Below, piece after piece: positions 28,728-37,544 of a stretch of DNA of 58,024 nt. This DNA is from an uncultured Pseudomonadales bacterium (GTDB lineage Bacteria > Pseudomonadota > Gammaproteobacteria > Pseudomonadales > UBA7434): NCBI GenBank assembly GCA_905478995.1, contig CAJQKT010000032.1:1-58024 (forward strand), read 5' to 3'. The first letter of the stretch is position 1, and each line of letters opens with the position of its first letter. The notes below the pieces were generated by a model. That model saw only the letters and a list, made by a program, of their open reading frames with translations, was not told the origin of the DNA and searched no databases. Position numbers and translations under genes: made by a program.

Positions 28728-29837
28728 ATGTTGAAATTTATTAAGCGTCGCAAGTCGCAGTCCGTCGCCCCCTCTTCCGATAAAGGCAATCACAAGCCAG
28801 CCACATCTAGCGAGCCTGACGAGATTATACAGCCTGGCGTGGACGATGCTGCAAATGACCTTGGCGCCACCAATATTGGCCAAGAAGAGCCCGCCTCAGC
28901 AGAGCCTAATAGAAAGAGCTTTATTAAGCGGCTAGCCAGCAAAATCAGCAAAACCAGCAGCAATCTGGGCGACGGGCTCGGACAAGTACTGCTGGGTAAA
29001 AAGGAAATCGATGACGAGCTACTTGAAGATATTGAAACACAGCTGCTCTTGGCCGACGTAGGCATCGATACCACTCGCAAAATCATTGATGCGCTTACCA
29101 CGGCTATCGAGCGAGATGCATTAACGGACTCGCGGGCGCTATACAAAAAGCTTAAAGCAGAACTCAAAAGCACACTGGGCGGCAGTGAAAATGACTTTGT
29201 GATTGATGCTAACCAGGCGCCCTATGTCATATTGGTGGTGGGCGTTAACGGGGCTGGCAAAACAACGACCATAGGCAAGCTGGCTAAGCGACTCCAAAAT
29301 AACTCATTTCGTGTAGCTTTAGCCGCTGGCGATACTTTCCGCGCCGCTGCGGTAGAGCAATTACAAGTATGGGGCGACCGCAATGATATCCCCGTTATTG
29401 CTCAGCACACGGGTGCAGATAGCGCCTCGGTAATATTTGATGGGTTAGAAGCAAGCAAGGCGCGCGATATTGATGTGCTGATCGCCGACACTGCCGGTCG
29501 ACTGCACAACAAAGAAAATCTCATGGAAGAATTGAAAAAAATCGTTCGCGTTATGGGAAAAATCGATGCGTCTGCACCCCATGAAGTTCTGCTGGTTCTC
29601 GATGCGACCACAGGCCAAAACGCAATCGCCCAAGCACAAAAGTTTCAACAAGCCGTTGGGGTTACTGGCATTGCCATAACCAAACTCGATGGCACTGCCA
29701 AAGGGGGTGTGGTCTTTGCAATCAAAGATCAACTCAAACTCCCCATCCGCTTTATTGGCGTGGGTGAGAGTATTGAAGATCTGCGCCCTTTTGAGCCCGA
29801 CGACTTTGTCGAAGCACTGTTTTCTGGTATTGATTAG
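28728..29837 (+). CDS. ftsY: signal recognition particle receptor FtsY
   Basis: The 369-residue SRP GTPase receptor has an acidic/polar A region (1-75), a helical N domain (about 80-155) and the G domain with GVNGAGKTTTIGKLA, DTFRAAA, DTAGR and TKLDG. It delivers ribosomes translating membrane proteins to SecYEG. A GTG at 28719 is an alternative start three codons upstream; the ATG at 28728 is preferred. It is followed 2 bp later by ftsE. Confidence 0.96.
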   Translation: MLKFIKRRKSQSVAPSSDKGNHKPATSSEPDEIIQPGVDDAANDLGATNIGQEEPASAEPNRKSFIKRLASKISKTSSNLGDGLGQVLLGKKEIDDELLEDIETQLLLADVGIDTTRKIIDALTTAIERDALTDSRALYKKLKAELKSTLGGSENDFVIDANQAPYVILVVGVNGAGKTTTIGKLAKRLQNNSFRVALAAGDTFRAAAVEQLQVWGDRNDIPVIAQHTGADSASVIFDGLEASKARDIDVLIADTAGRLHNKENLMEELKKIVRVMGKIDASAPHEVLLVLDATTGQNAIAQAQKFQQAVGVTGIAITKLDGTAKGGVVFAIKDQLKLPIRFIGVGESIEDLRPFEPDDFVEALFSGID

Positions 29838-29839
29838 CC

Positions 29840-30556
29840 ATGATTGAATTCAACTCAGTGAGCAAGGTTTACCGCGGGCAGCGAGCGTTGGCGGACCTTA
29901 ACTTTTTGCTTGATCGCGGAGAGATGGCTTTTTTAACGGGGCATTCTGGCGCAGGTAAAAGCACCCTACTCAAGCTCATAATGCTTATAGAAAAGCCAAG
30001 CAATGGCGAGGTTTTAATTGATGGCCAGACGCTTACTAAAGTACGCGGGTCCAATATTGCTAAGCTAAGACGCAATATTGGCTTCGTCTATCAAAGCCAT
30101 CACCTATTATCCGATAGGAATGTCTTTGATAATGTAGCGCTACCGCTGATGGTGGCAGGCTTTCACCATCGCGATATTGCTCGGCGCGTTCGGGCTGCAC
30201 TTGATAAAGTTGGCCTGCTAAGTAAAGAAAAACAAAATCCAGCAACGCTTTCAGGTGGCGAACAACAGCGTGTTGGCATTGCTCGGGCGGTCGTCAACAA
30301 ACCGCCTATTTTGCTGGCAGATGAGCCAACCGGTAACCTTGACCCCCAACTCAGCGCCGAAATCATGCAGCTATTACATGATTTCAATAACGCCGGAGTG
30401 ACGCTACTCATTGCAACCCACGATTTAGCACTTATTGCAAAAATGCCTCACCGATCGCTCATTTTGCGCCAAGGCCAATTAATTGGAGGCGGCCACCTTA
30501 GCGATAACGCCGCCATTGAGCGAAATGCGCCTGCCGACTTGGGTGGTCATTCATAA
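29840..30556 (+). CDS. ftsE: cell division ATP-binding protein FtsE
   Basis: The 238-residue ABC ATPase has Walker A GHSGAGKST, signature LSGGEQQRVGIARAV and Walker B ILLADEPTGNLD. Its start MIEFNSVSKVYRG is typical. With FtsX it controls amidase activation and divisome function at the septum. Its C-terminal tail is about 15 residues longer than in E. coli. It sits 2 bp after ftsY, and the ftsX ATG follows its stop directly. Confidence 0.97.
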   Translation: MIEFNSVSKVYRGQRALADLNFLLDRGEMAFLTGHSGAGKSTLLKLIMLIEKPSNGEVLIDGQTLTKVRGSNIAKLRRNIGFVYQSHHLLSDRNVFDNVALPLMVAGFHHRDIARRVRAALDKVGLLSKEKQNPATLSGGEQQRVGIARAVVNKPPILLADEPTGNLDPQLSAEIMQLLHDFNNAGVTLLIATHDLALIAKMPHRSLILRQGQLIGGGHLSDNAAIERNAPADLGGHS

Positions 30557-31561
30557 ATGCGCGACACGCCACTCAAGCAAGGTGCAACCTCCCCCATGCT
30601 CAGCTGGCGTGACCAACTGCGTGTTTGGCGAGATTCGCATCGACTGTTCGCTAAGCAGAGCTTCGATCGCCTATGGGAAAAGCCGCTCGCCACACTGGTG
30701 ACGCTGACGATGCTTGCCATCGCCATCGCCCTGCCCACGCTGTTACATCTAGGGGTGAAAAATGTTTCCAGCTGGGTCAGTTATTCAGACAGCGGCTTAG
30801 AGATGACTGCTTACTTACACATGCCCACCGTTCCGGGCCAATCGATCACTGACTTCAATAGCGAGGGGCAAGCGTTAGCGCTGCGTGTCGCGCAACTAAG
30901 CGGCGTTAAACAAGTTGAATTTATTTCGGCTGAAGACGCGCTCCTCCGGCTCGAGGCTATTGCCGGAGCTGGGAGCATCGATATTATCGACAGCCTGCCC
31001 GCCAACCCATTGCCAGCCGCCATCAGAGTGGTGGTTGGGCAAGGGCCAGAGTTGGCTTCCATAGCCAATGCGCTTGCCCAACAAATAGAAGTATTGCCCG
31101 AAGTCGAGTCTGTGCGCTTTAATCTTGAGTGGTTTCAAAAGGCGCAAGCCATTGTGCAACTGGTGCTAAGAATCAATCTGGCCGCATCGGTGTTGCTCGG
31201 CATGGGCGTCGTGCTGGTCATCGGGAACACCGTGCGCGTATCCATCGCTAGCCGGCGCGAAGAAATATTGGTAGCCAAGTTAGTGGGTGCCACCAATGCC
31301 TATGCAAGAAGACCTTTTTTATACTTAGGGGTCTGGCTTGGCGCGACAGGCGCAGCGATGGCATTGATCATATCGTTCGCATGTATGTATGCACTCACAT
31401 ACTACATAAAGCCCTTAGAAGCAGCCTACAGTACCAATATCAGCATACAGCGCTTAAGCGCCGATACCGCACTAGTCATTTTTTTGGCCAGCGCAGGCCT
31501 TGGCTGGGTTGGATCTTGGGTGATTTGCAGTAATCAAATCAGTAAACTTGAGCCCGAATAA
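30557..31561 (+). CDS. ftsX: cell division protein FtsX
   Basis: The 334-residue membrane partner of FtsE has an N-terminal cytoplasmic part, a first membrane helix around 53-71, a periplasmic loop of about 110 residues (the part that contacts amidase activators), then three more helices after about 200. The segment NTVRVSIASRREEILVAKLVGAT is the conserved FtsX/MacB coupling region. The start codon abuts the ftsE stop. Confidence 0.96.
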   Translation: MRDTPLKQGATSPMLSWRDQLRVWRDSHRLFAKQSFDRLWEKPLATLVTLTMLAIAIALPTLLHLGVKNVSSWVSYSDSGLEMTAYLHMPTVPGQSITDFNSEGQALALRVAQLSGVKQVEFISAEDALLRLEAIAGAGSIDIIDSLPANPLPAAIRVVVGQGPELASIANALAQQIEVLPEVESVRFNLEWFQKAQAIVQLVLRINLAASVLLGMGVVLVIGNTVRVSIASRREEILVAKLVGATNAYARRPFLYLGVWLGATGAAMALIISFACMYALTYYIKPLEAAYSTNISIQRLSADTALVIFLASAGLGWVGSWVICSNQISKLEPE

Positions 31562-31695
31562 CAGCCCCGCAACTCTTTTAAGATTTTTGACTCTTTTCGG
31601 AGCATTTGGCAACTTTTAAGCACCTTTGCCAATATCTAGATGAATTTTTAAATCTATGCCGATGACGGCTAAGGCGGCAATCCTGGCACCCCGCA

Positions 31696-31724
31696 TTGAA
31701 CTATTTCAACATTAGCACTCTAAT
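31696..31724 (+). promoter_or_regulatory. sigma-70 promoter of rpoH overlapped by CIRCE
   Basis: TTGAAC (31696-31701), 17-bp spacer, TCTAAT (31719-31724, five of six consensus bases). The -10 lies across the left arm and spacer of the CIRCE element, so a bound repressor would block RNA polymerase. Predicted start is near 31731, leaving a leader of about 120 nt before rpoH. Confidence 0.6.
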
Positions 31725-31738
31725 GCAGAGAGTGCTAA
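31712..31738 (+). promoter_or_regulatory. CIRCE element (HrcA operator) upstream of rpoH
   Basis: TTAGCACTC (31712-31720), nine-base spacer, GAGTGCTAA (31730-31738). Both arms and the spacer length equal the CIRCE consensus exactly. CIRCE is the operator of HrcA, the repressor of groESL and dnaK operons in many bacteria. Here it stands 115 bp before the rpoH ATG. Confidence 0.9.
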
Positions 31739-31852
31739 AATTGCTGTAACGAGGCAGCGCATCCCACCCAATCTTTCCACCTGCGCTCCCAATGATTACC
31801 TATCGCCAACACCGAGCAAATGCTCAGGCGCGAGAAGAAGGACAATGCAGAC

Positions 31853-32716
31853 ATGAATACACAACTACAAGCGATACCGGTGCTGACACCCGGCAGTAAT
31901 ATCAATGCCTATATGGCCTCGGTCAATAGCTTTGAAGTACTGAGCAAAGACCGAGAACAAGAACTTGGCCGCCGACTAGTCGAACAAGGTGACCTGGAAG
32001 CCGCCCGCGAGCTGATACTTTCGCACCTTCGCTTCGTTGTCCGCGTGGCAAAATCTTACAACGGCTATGGGCTTGGTTTAGGCGATTTAATTCAAGAGGG
32101 AAACATTGGTTTAATGAAAGCGGTTAAGCGCTTCAACCCTGAAAAAGGTGTCCGGCTAGTATCATTTGCCGTGCACTGGATCAAAGCCGAGATCCATGAG
32201 TTTATCTTGCGTAACTGGCGTATCGTTAAAATCGCCACTACCAAAGCGCAGCGCAAATTATTTTTCAATTTGCGCGGCAAGAAAAAAGATTTGGCTTGGC
32301 TGAGCAGCGAAGAGGCACAGGTCATCGCCGAAGATTTAGGTGTGGCAGTCTCAGATGTCCAGCAAATGGAAGGTCGGCTTTCATCCTATGACATGGGCTT
32401 CGATGCACCGGCAGATGCCAGCGAAGAAAAAGCGGCTCAATCTCCTGCCTATTTTTTACAAGACCAGTCAGCCGATCCAGCATTAGCGAGTGAAGATTCT
32501 CAGTGGGCACAGCAACAAAGCACTGAGTTGCGACAAGCGCTACTTTCTCTAGATGATCGCAGCCGCCATATTCTTCAAGCACGCTGGCTCAATGAGTCTT
32601 CGAAAGTTACCTTGCACGATCTAGCTGCTGAATATGGCGTGTCCGCTGAGCGCATACGCCAGCTTGAAAAAGAAGCTATGAAGAAGCTCAAAACCGCTAT
32701 GCAAGCGGCCGCTTGA
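31853..32716 (+). CDS. rpoH: heat-shock sigma factor RpoH (sigma-32)
   Basis: The 287-residue sigma-70 family protein has region 2 with LRFVVRVAKSYNGYGLGLGDLIQEGNIGLMKAVKRF-type sequence, the RpoH box (QRKLFFNLR) at about 130-140, and a C-terminal region 4 helix-turn-helix, LHDLAAEYGVSAERIRQLEK. It directs transcription of chaperone and protease genes on heat stress. The frame extends to 31820, but the ATG at 31853 gives the family start and has AAGGA about ten bases upstream. The CIRCE operator upstream indicates control by HrcA. Confidence 0.96.
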   Translation: MNTQLQAIPVLTPGSNINAYMASVNSFEVLSKDREQELGRRLVEQGDLEAARELILSHLRFVVRVAKSYNGYGLGLGDLIQEGNIGLMKAVKRFNPEKGVRLVSFAVHWIKAEIHEFILRNWRIVKIATTKAQRKLFFNLRGKKKDLAWLSSEEAQVIAEDLGVAVSDVQQMEGRLSSYDMGFDAPADASEEKAAQSPAYFLQDQSADPALASEDSQWAQQQSTELRQALLSLDDRSRHILQARWLNESSKVTLHDLAAEYGVSAERIRQLEKEAMKKLKTAMQAAA

Positions 32717-32936
32717 AACGGCCAGCAAGTCAATAGCAACACGGTAAGCGCTGCCAAAATCATTTTCGACCGGCAATATCCCGCGCTATAATGTGCAAGC
32801 AGAGCAGGGCGCTCATAGATAGTAAGCGCCAACATTGCATGGCCTGCTATGATTAATAATGAGCACGCTTGCCAACACACTTGTACTAACACCTCCACTT
32901 TATCGCCCACCACCATCAACTATTTACTGGCTTACT

Positions 32937-33326
32937 ATGACCCACGCATTCCTTTTAATGGGCGCTATTTTTGGCATGCTCGCGGTAGCTTTCGGTGCCT
33001 TTGGCGCTCATGCATTAAAATCACGACTGACCGTCGAGCTCTTGAATAGCTATCAGACTGCTGTACAGTACCAATTTTGGCATGCATTAGCGTTGTTGGC
33101 CGTTGGCCTATTAGTGCTTCAGCTCAATCCATCTCGGCTGCTACAAAGCAGCGGCTGGATGTTTTTTTTCGGAACACTGTTATTTAGCGGATCAATTTAT
33201 GTGCTAACACTGACCAATGTTCGCCAAATTGGTTTTTTAAATATTGGCGTGCTGACTCCAGTGGGCGGCTTGAGCCTAATGCTAGGCTGGCTGCTACTGA
33301 TACTGGCTCTTTGGCGCAACCAATAA
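32937..33326 (+). CDS. DUF423 family small membrane protein
   Basis: The 129-residue integral membrane protein has four hydrophobic segments and the DUF423 signature near its start: GMLAVAFGAFGAHALK, followed by YQTAVQYQFWHALALL and FSGSIYVLTL. The function of the family is not known. The frame is open to an ATG at 32859, but the added 26 residues are polar, rich in Pro and outside the family; the ATG at 32937 is chosen. Neither start has a clear Shine-Dalgarno. It lies 220 bp after rpoH and 74 bp before trmB. Confidence 0.8.
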   Translation: MTHAFLLMGAIFGMLAVAFGAFGAHALKSRLTVELLNSYQTAVQYQFWHALALLAVGLLVLQLNPSRLLQSSGWMFFFGTLLFSGSIYVLTLTNVRQIGFLNIGVLTPVGGLSLMLGWLLLILALWRNQ

Positions 33327-33400
33327 ATTTTTCATAGCCGTCAGCTTATCATCGGTGCGCTGACAGGCCATTCAACAAACCTTCCACGACCTAGCCATCA

Positions 33401-34132
33401 ATGCCTGAATCTCCCAAAGCTAACGCCGACAGCCGCGCCCGCAACCGACCCATTCGTAGTTTTGTTATTCGCAGCGGCCGCATGACCGAGGCGCAGCGCA
33501 AAGCACTCGACACCCATATGCGTCGATGGGCGCTGCCGCAAGATCGGCAGCCAGAGAATTATGAAACGGTGTTTGGCAACCCAAATCCTCTAACACTGGA
33601 AATCGGTTTTGGCATGGGCGACTCACTGGCAACCATGGCGCTGGAAAGCCCCCAGAGAAACTTTATAGGCGTTGAAGTGCATCAAGCAGGAGTAGGGCGG
33701 CTACTCGCCCTAGCCGATGAATTTCAGTTAAGCAACCTGCGCGTCTACTGCCACGATGCGGTTGAGGTGCTACAACAAAACATTAGCCATCACAGCCTTG
33801 AGCGCGTCAATATTTACTTCCCTGACCCCTGGCACAAAACTAAACATCATAAACGCCGTTTGATCCAGCCAGAATTTCTAACACTACTGCATAGCCGCCT
33901 AAAAAATAAAGGCTTATTGCACATTGCTACCGACTGGGAGCCCTATGCCAAGCATGTCATTACGGTTGTCAACCAACATGCAGGATTTAACAACATTGCC
34001 GGCTCAAAAATTTACACGGATCCTGCTGAGCTAGGCAGACCGGAAACAAAATTCGAGCGTCGCGGCGTCAAGCTGGGCCATGGCGTATGGGACATGGCTT
34101 TCAAAACCTGCCATAACACTGAAGAGAGATGA
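33401..34132 (+). CDS. trmB: tRNA (guanine-N7-)-methyltransferase
   Basis: The 243-residue class I methyltransferase makes m7G46 in tRNA. It shows LTLEIGFGMGDSLATMA (SAM motif), FIGVEVHQAGVGRLL and the catalytic INIYFPDPWHKTKHHKRRL-like run. The basic N-terminal extension is typical. It lies downstream of rpoH as in Pseudomonas. A 13-codon reading frame overlaps its stop. Confidence 0.96.
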   Translation: MPESPKANADSRARNRPIRSFVIRSGRMTEAQRKALDTHMRRWALPQDRQPENYETVFGNPNPLTLEIGFGMGDSLATMALESPQRNFIGVEVHQAGVGRLLALADEFQLSNLRVYCHDAVEVLQQNISHHSLERVNIYFPDPWHKTKHHKRRLIQPEFLTLLHSRLKNKGLLHIATDWEPYAKHVITVVNQHAGFNNIAGSKIYTDPAELGRPETKFERRGVKLGHGVWDMAFKTCHNTEER

Positions 34133-34217
34133 TTATGATTAAACTTGTGAAACAACCTGCCTGCGTGTAAGGTTTGGTTTATTACTTACAGTCGCAAGGA
34201 CAATTAAGGGAGCGAAA

Positions 34218-34601
34218 ATGCAAACGAAACGCGTGCGTGATTTCATGGCCAAGCATTATGCAACAGTGACGCCTGATCAATCGATTGCAACGGCCGTACG
34301 TATTATTCTTGAATACCATCAATCAGCTGCGCCAGTAATAAACGAACAGCAACACCTTGTTGGCTTACTTTCGGAGGCCGACTGCATGCGCTCAACGTTA
34401 GTTGAGGGCTATTTTAATGAGGGTGTAACGCTAGTGCGCGAACAAATGAGCGTTGACCTAGAATCGGTTTCACCTGACCTAGAGCTCAGCGCGGTATCAG
34501 AAAAGTTTTTACAAAATAACCGTCGCTTAATGCCCGTAGTAGAAGCCGGCACGCTGGTAGGTATTTTATCAAGACAAGATATATTAAAAGCGCTGATTTA
34601 A
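34218..34601 (+). CDS. CBS-domain pair protein
   Basis: The 127-residue cytoplasmic protein consists of two CBS motifs and little else. The first is around VRDFMAKHYATVTPDQSI, with PVINEQQHLVGLLSEADC closing it. The second is MSVDLESVSPDLEL ... LMPVVEAGTLVGILSRQD. Such stand-alone pairs bind adenosine nucleotides and act as regulators of unknown partners. Good ribosome-binding site (AAGGGAG). No neighbour points to a specific partner. Confidence 0.85.
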   Translation: MQTKRVRDFMAKHYATVTPDQSIATAVRIILEYHQSAAPVINEQQHLVGLLSEADCMRSTLVEGYFNEGVTLVREQMSVDLESVSPDLELSAVSEKFLQNNRRLMPVVEAGTLVGILSRQDILKALI

Positions 34602-34648
34602 CGCGCTTCAATTGTAGTATGCGCTCTTATCAAGCTAGCCAGTTCTAG

Positions 34649-35818
34649 CTAGCTGAACTCTGCAATAAGATCATTAAGAAATAGCCAGCCATGCCCACTA
34701 GCGGCGATCCGGTGGTCATCTTGTATTAGTAAATGGCGCTCGACTAAAGAATCAATTTTTCCAGCCACGACGTTTAAATCAAGGCCAGTTCTGGCAGCGA
34801 AAAGCTCCTTAGCAAAGCCTTTTTTTAAGCGCAGCGCATTGAGCATAAATTCAAGTGGCAGCTCTACCGCATCAATAGCTTGCTCGCCAGCGAGCTTATT
34901 ACTATTAGCCAAATAATGATTTGGCATACGCGTTTTCCAACGGCGGGTTACTTTGCCTTGGTAACTCAATTTGCCATGTGCCCCTGCGCCAATGCCTAAA
35001 TAGTCACCGAACATCCAATAGTTGAGATTGTGCATCGACGCTCGACCGGCTCGAGAAAATGCCGACACCTCATACTGCTCATAACTATTTTTTGCCAATA
35101 GCGCAAAACCTGCATCTTGGATCGCGCCGAGAGTATTTTCATTGGGCAAGGTCGGCGGAAAATTATAAAAGGCGGTGTTTTGCTCGATAGTTAATTGATA
35201 CCAAGAGATATGTTCTGGCTGCAAATCGATAGCTTGTTGTAAATCAGCTTCAGCATCACTCACAAGCTGCATAGGTAGCCCGTGCATTAAATCAAGATTA
35301 ATGTTGTCAAAACCCGCATCTCGAGCTTTCACATAAGCTCGCACCGCATCATCACCGTTATGTATACGCCCTAACTTTTGTAATGCATCATTCGAAAAAC
35401 TTTGTACACCTATAGACAATCGATTGATGCCAGCTCTGCGAAAACCAGCAAAATTAGCTTGATCGACTGTACCAGGATTAGCTTCAAGCGTAATCTCAAT
35501 ATCACTGGCAAAAGTTATTTGCTCGCGTAGCGCATCGATGAGAAGCGCATAAAAATTTGCAGATAATAAAGAGGGCGTGCCGCCGCCTATAAAAATCGAC
35601 TGTAGGGGGCGAGGCTCTTCGAGCAATTGACGGTCTTGCTTAAAATCTTGCAGCAGAGCCTGCAAATAGTCCATTTCGGGTAACGGCGCAGGAGACGATA
35701 TCAATTCATCGCCCTTCAACGGCTCGACTGCTGCATGCACATGCGAATTAAAATCGCAGTAGGGACACTTTTTAATGCACCAAGGTACATGTATATAAAG
35801 CGATAGTGGTAAGGGCAT
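34649..35818 (-). CDS. hemW: HemW, radical SAM heme chaperone
   Basis: The 389-residue radical SAM protein has the cluster motif CIKKCPYC (Cys14, 18, 21) and FIGGGTPSLL. Also present are GVQSF and the coproporphyrinogen oxidase-like C-terminus ending in HGWLFLNDLIAEF. HemW proteins bind heme and lack coproporphyrinogen oxidase activity; the family was formerly annotated HemN. Last gene of the metX-metW-DUF4426-rdgB-hemW operon, 4 bp after rdgB, and convergent with the CBS gene. Confidence 0.94.
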   Translation of the reverse strand: MPLPLSLYIHVPWCIKKCPYCDFNSHVHAAVEPLKGDELISSPAPLPEMDYLQALLQDFKQDRQLLEEPRPLQSIFIGGGTPSLLSANFYALLIDALREQITFASDIEITLEANPGTVDQANFAGFRRAGINRLSIGVQSFSNDALQKLGRIHNGDDAVRAYVKARDAGFDNINLDLMHGLPMQLVSDAEADLQQAIDLQPEHISWYQLTIEQNTAFYNFPPTLPNENTLGAIQDAGFALLAKNSYEQYEVSAFSRAGRASMHNLNYWMFGDYLGIGAGAHGKLSYQGKVTRRWKTRMPNHYLANSNKLAGEQAIDAVELPLEFMLNALRLKKGFAKELFAARTGLDLNVVAGKIDSLVERHLLIQDDHRIAASGHGWLFLNDLIAEFS

Positions 35819-35822
35819 TATG

Positions 35823-36449
35823 TTAGGCCAAGCTACCCTGTGATTTTAATAGCGCAAGTAATTGCCGCATGGCAATACCTCGATGACTATGCGCATTTTT
35901 GATAGCCGGGCTCAAACTAGCCGAACTCACATTAAATTCGGGAACAAAAAATAACGGATCATAGCCAAAGCCTGCATCACCTTGCGGCGCGTCAAGGATT
36001 CGGCCATGCCATTGCCCCACACAGACGACTGGCGTAGGATCTTTTTGATGCGTTAAAAAAGCCAATGCACAAATAAATCTAGCACCGCGATTTTCTGGGG
36101 CGACGTCGCGCAGCGCTCGCAGAAGCTTTTCATTATTGGCGCCATCGCTAGCCCCATCGCCATGCTGATCTTGACTATAACGAGCGGAATAAATACCCGG
36201 CGCACCATCAAGCCAATCTACAGCCAAACCCGAATCGTCAGCAATAGCAGGTAGGCCCGTATGCTGGGAAGCATTGCGCGCTTTAATAATTGCGTTTTCA
36301 ATAAAGCTCAAACCACATTCATCAGCCTCTGGCACATCATAGTCACTTTGCGCAACAACATCGCACGCATAGTCTTCTAACAGTGCACGAAACTCGCGTA
36401 ACTTACCTTGGTTGCCACTTGCGAGAACCACTTTATTCAGTATTGTCAT
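35823..36449 (-). CDS. rdgB: dITP/XTP pyrophosphatase
   Basis: The 208-residue Ham1/RdgB hydrolase removes non-canonical purine nucleotides such as dITP and XTP. It begins KVVLASGNQGKLREF, has LPAIADDSGLAVDWLDGAPGIYSARY and GFGYDPLFFVPE. It sits 11 bp after the DUF4426 gene and 4 bp before hemW, within one operon. Confidence 0.97.
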   Translation of the reverse strand: MTILNKVVLASGNQGKLREFRALLEDYACDVVAQSDYDVPEADECGLSFIENAIIKARNASQHTGLPAIADDSGLAVDWLDGAPGIYSARYSQDQHGDGASDGANNEKLLRALRDVAPENRGARFICALAFLTHQKDPTPVVCVGQWHGRILDAPQGDAGFGYDPLFFVPEFNVSSASLSPAIKNAHSHRGIAMRQLLALLKSQGSLA

Positions 36450-36460
36450 TACTTGCCTAA

Positions 36461-36940
36461 CTAATTGTGAAAAAAGCGACGTTCTAGCTTGATAGCAATA
36501 CTTTTATCGCTTGTAACGGGAGTGACATCAACCTGAATAATAATCATTTCATTGTCATTGGTTATTTTGAACGGCGCTAAATAGTAGCGAGCATCGGTCT
36601 CAACCACCTCTTGAAAATTTAAAGACCGTCGATGCAATAAATCATAAGAGCTACCGCTTATAGTTTTAGCGGCGATGGGGTGACTACTGCCGTCAGGAAA
36701 ATGCTCAAGCACCGAGACATTTAGCAAGCCTCGATCGTCACCGCGCACAATGCCCAATGAGCTTGCAACCTTAGGAGTTAAGAAGCTGGTATTAAATGCG
36801 CTATAAAAAACTTCGTAGCTCCCTTCACGCACAGAAATATTTTCTTGTGCCGGCAGCGTGAATGGCCAAAGAAAAATACTGGCCAAGACAATACGCAAGG
36901 CGATCTTCGGAAAAATTAAAAAGCAACTAGTTTGTAACAT
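36461..36940 (-). CDS. DUF4426 family exported protein
   Basis: The 159-residue protein has a hydrophobic export signal at about 4-28 ending near LPAQ, then a beta-rich domain with the family features YEVFYSAFNTSFLTP and FQEVVETDARYYLAPF. The ATG at 36940 lies inside the last codons of metW (14-bp overlap), so translation is coupled. The frame is also open upstream to 36982, but that would overlap metW much more. Function unknown; it is a constant neighbour of metW and rdgB in pseudomonads. Confidence 0.85.
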   Translation of the reverse strand: MLQTSCFLIFPKIALRIVLASIFLWPFTLPAQENISVREGSYEVFYSAFNTSFLTPKVASSLGIVRGDDRGLLNVSVLEHFPDGSSHPIAAKTISGSSYDLLHRRSLNFQEVVETDARYYLAPFKITNDNEMIIIQVDVTPVTSDKSIAIKLERRFFHN

Positions 36941-37544
36941 GATAAACCGCCTGTGCTGCGAATAGATTGGGCCAACGATCAACTATTGGCGAAAAAACCG
37001 AAGGACCGCTCGCTGTTGCGTCACGATAGTTAGCGGCCTGAAAGTTTCGGTGCAGTACGCTAATATCACGTTGTTCACACAGCACTTCGAAATCGTTAAC
37101 CGTGCAAAAATGGATATTGGGCGTGTTATACCACTCATGCGGCATAAACTTGCTCACTGGCATTTTTCCGCGGGTGAGTAAGTATCTTCGAGCTTGCCAA
37201 TGTCCAAAGTTAGGGAAAGTGATAATACACTCCTTACCGACGCGCAACATTTCTTGCAAAACAAAGTCGGGCCGATGCACCGCTTGCAAAGTTTGGGTTA
37301 GCAGTACCGTATCAAAACTATTATCTGCAAAATTGGCCAAGCCCTGATCGAGGTCTTGCTCAATAACATCAATGCCATTGCTAATACAGGCCGCAATATT
37401 GTTCGCATTAATTTCAACACCGAGCGAGCGCACCTGCTTTTTTTGTTGCAAAAATTTTAAAAGGGCGCCATCGCCGCAACCTAAATCTAAAATTCGAGAA
37501 TGCGGCGTGACCCACTGTTCGATGGTTAAAAAATCAGGACGCAT
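36927..37544 (-). CDS. metW: methionine biosynthesis protein MetW
   Basis: The 205-residue SAM-methyltransferase fold protein has [17 protein letters not shown] at 16-32, [13 protein letters not shown], and [19 protein letters not shown]. MetW pairs with MetX and is needed for full homoserine acyltransferase activity in several Proteobacteria. Its start overlaps the metX end by 11 bp, and its stop lies within the DUF4426 gene start. Confidence 0.96.
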   Translation of the reverse strand: MRPDFLTIEQWVTPHSRILDLGCGDGALLKFLQQKKQVRSLGVEINANNIAACISNGIDVIEQDLDQGLANFADNSFDTVLLTQTLQAVHRPDFVLQEMLRVGKECIITFPNFGHWQARRYLLTRGKMPVSKFMPHEWYNTPNIHFCTVNDFEVLCEQRDISVLHRNFQAANYRDATASGPSVFSPIVDRWPNLFAAQAVYHVTN

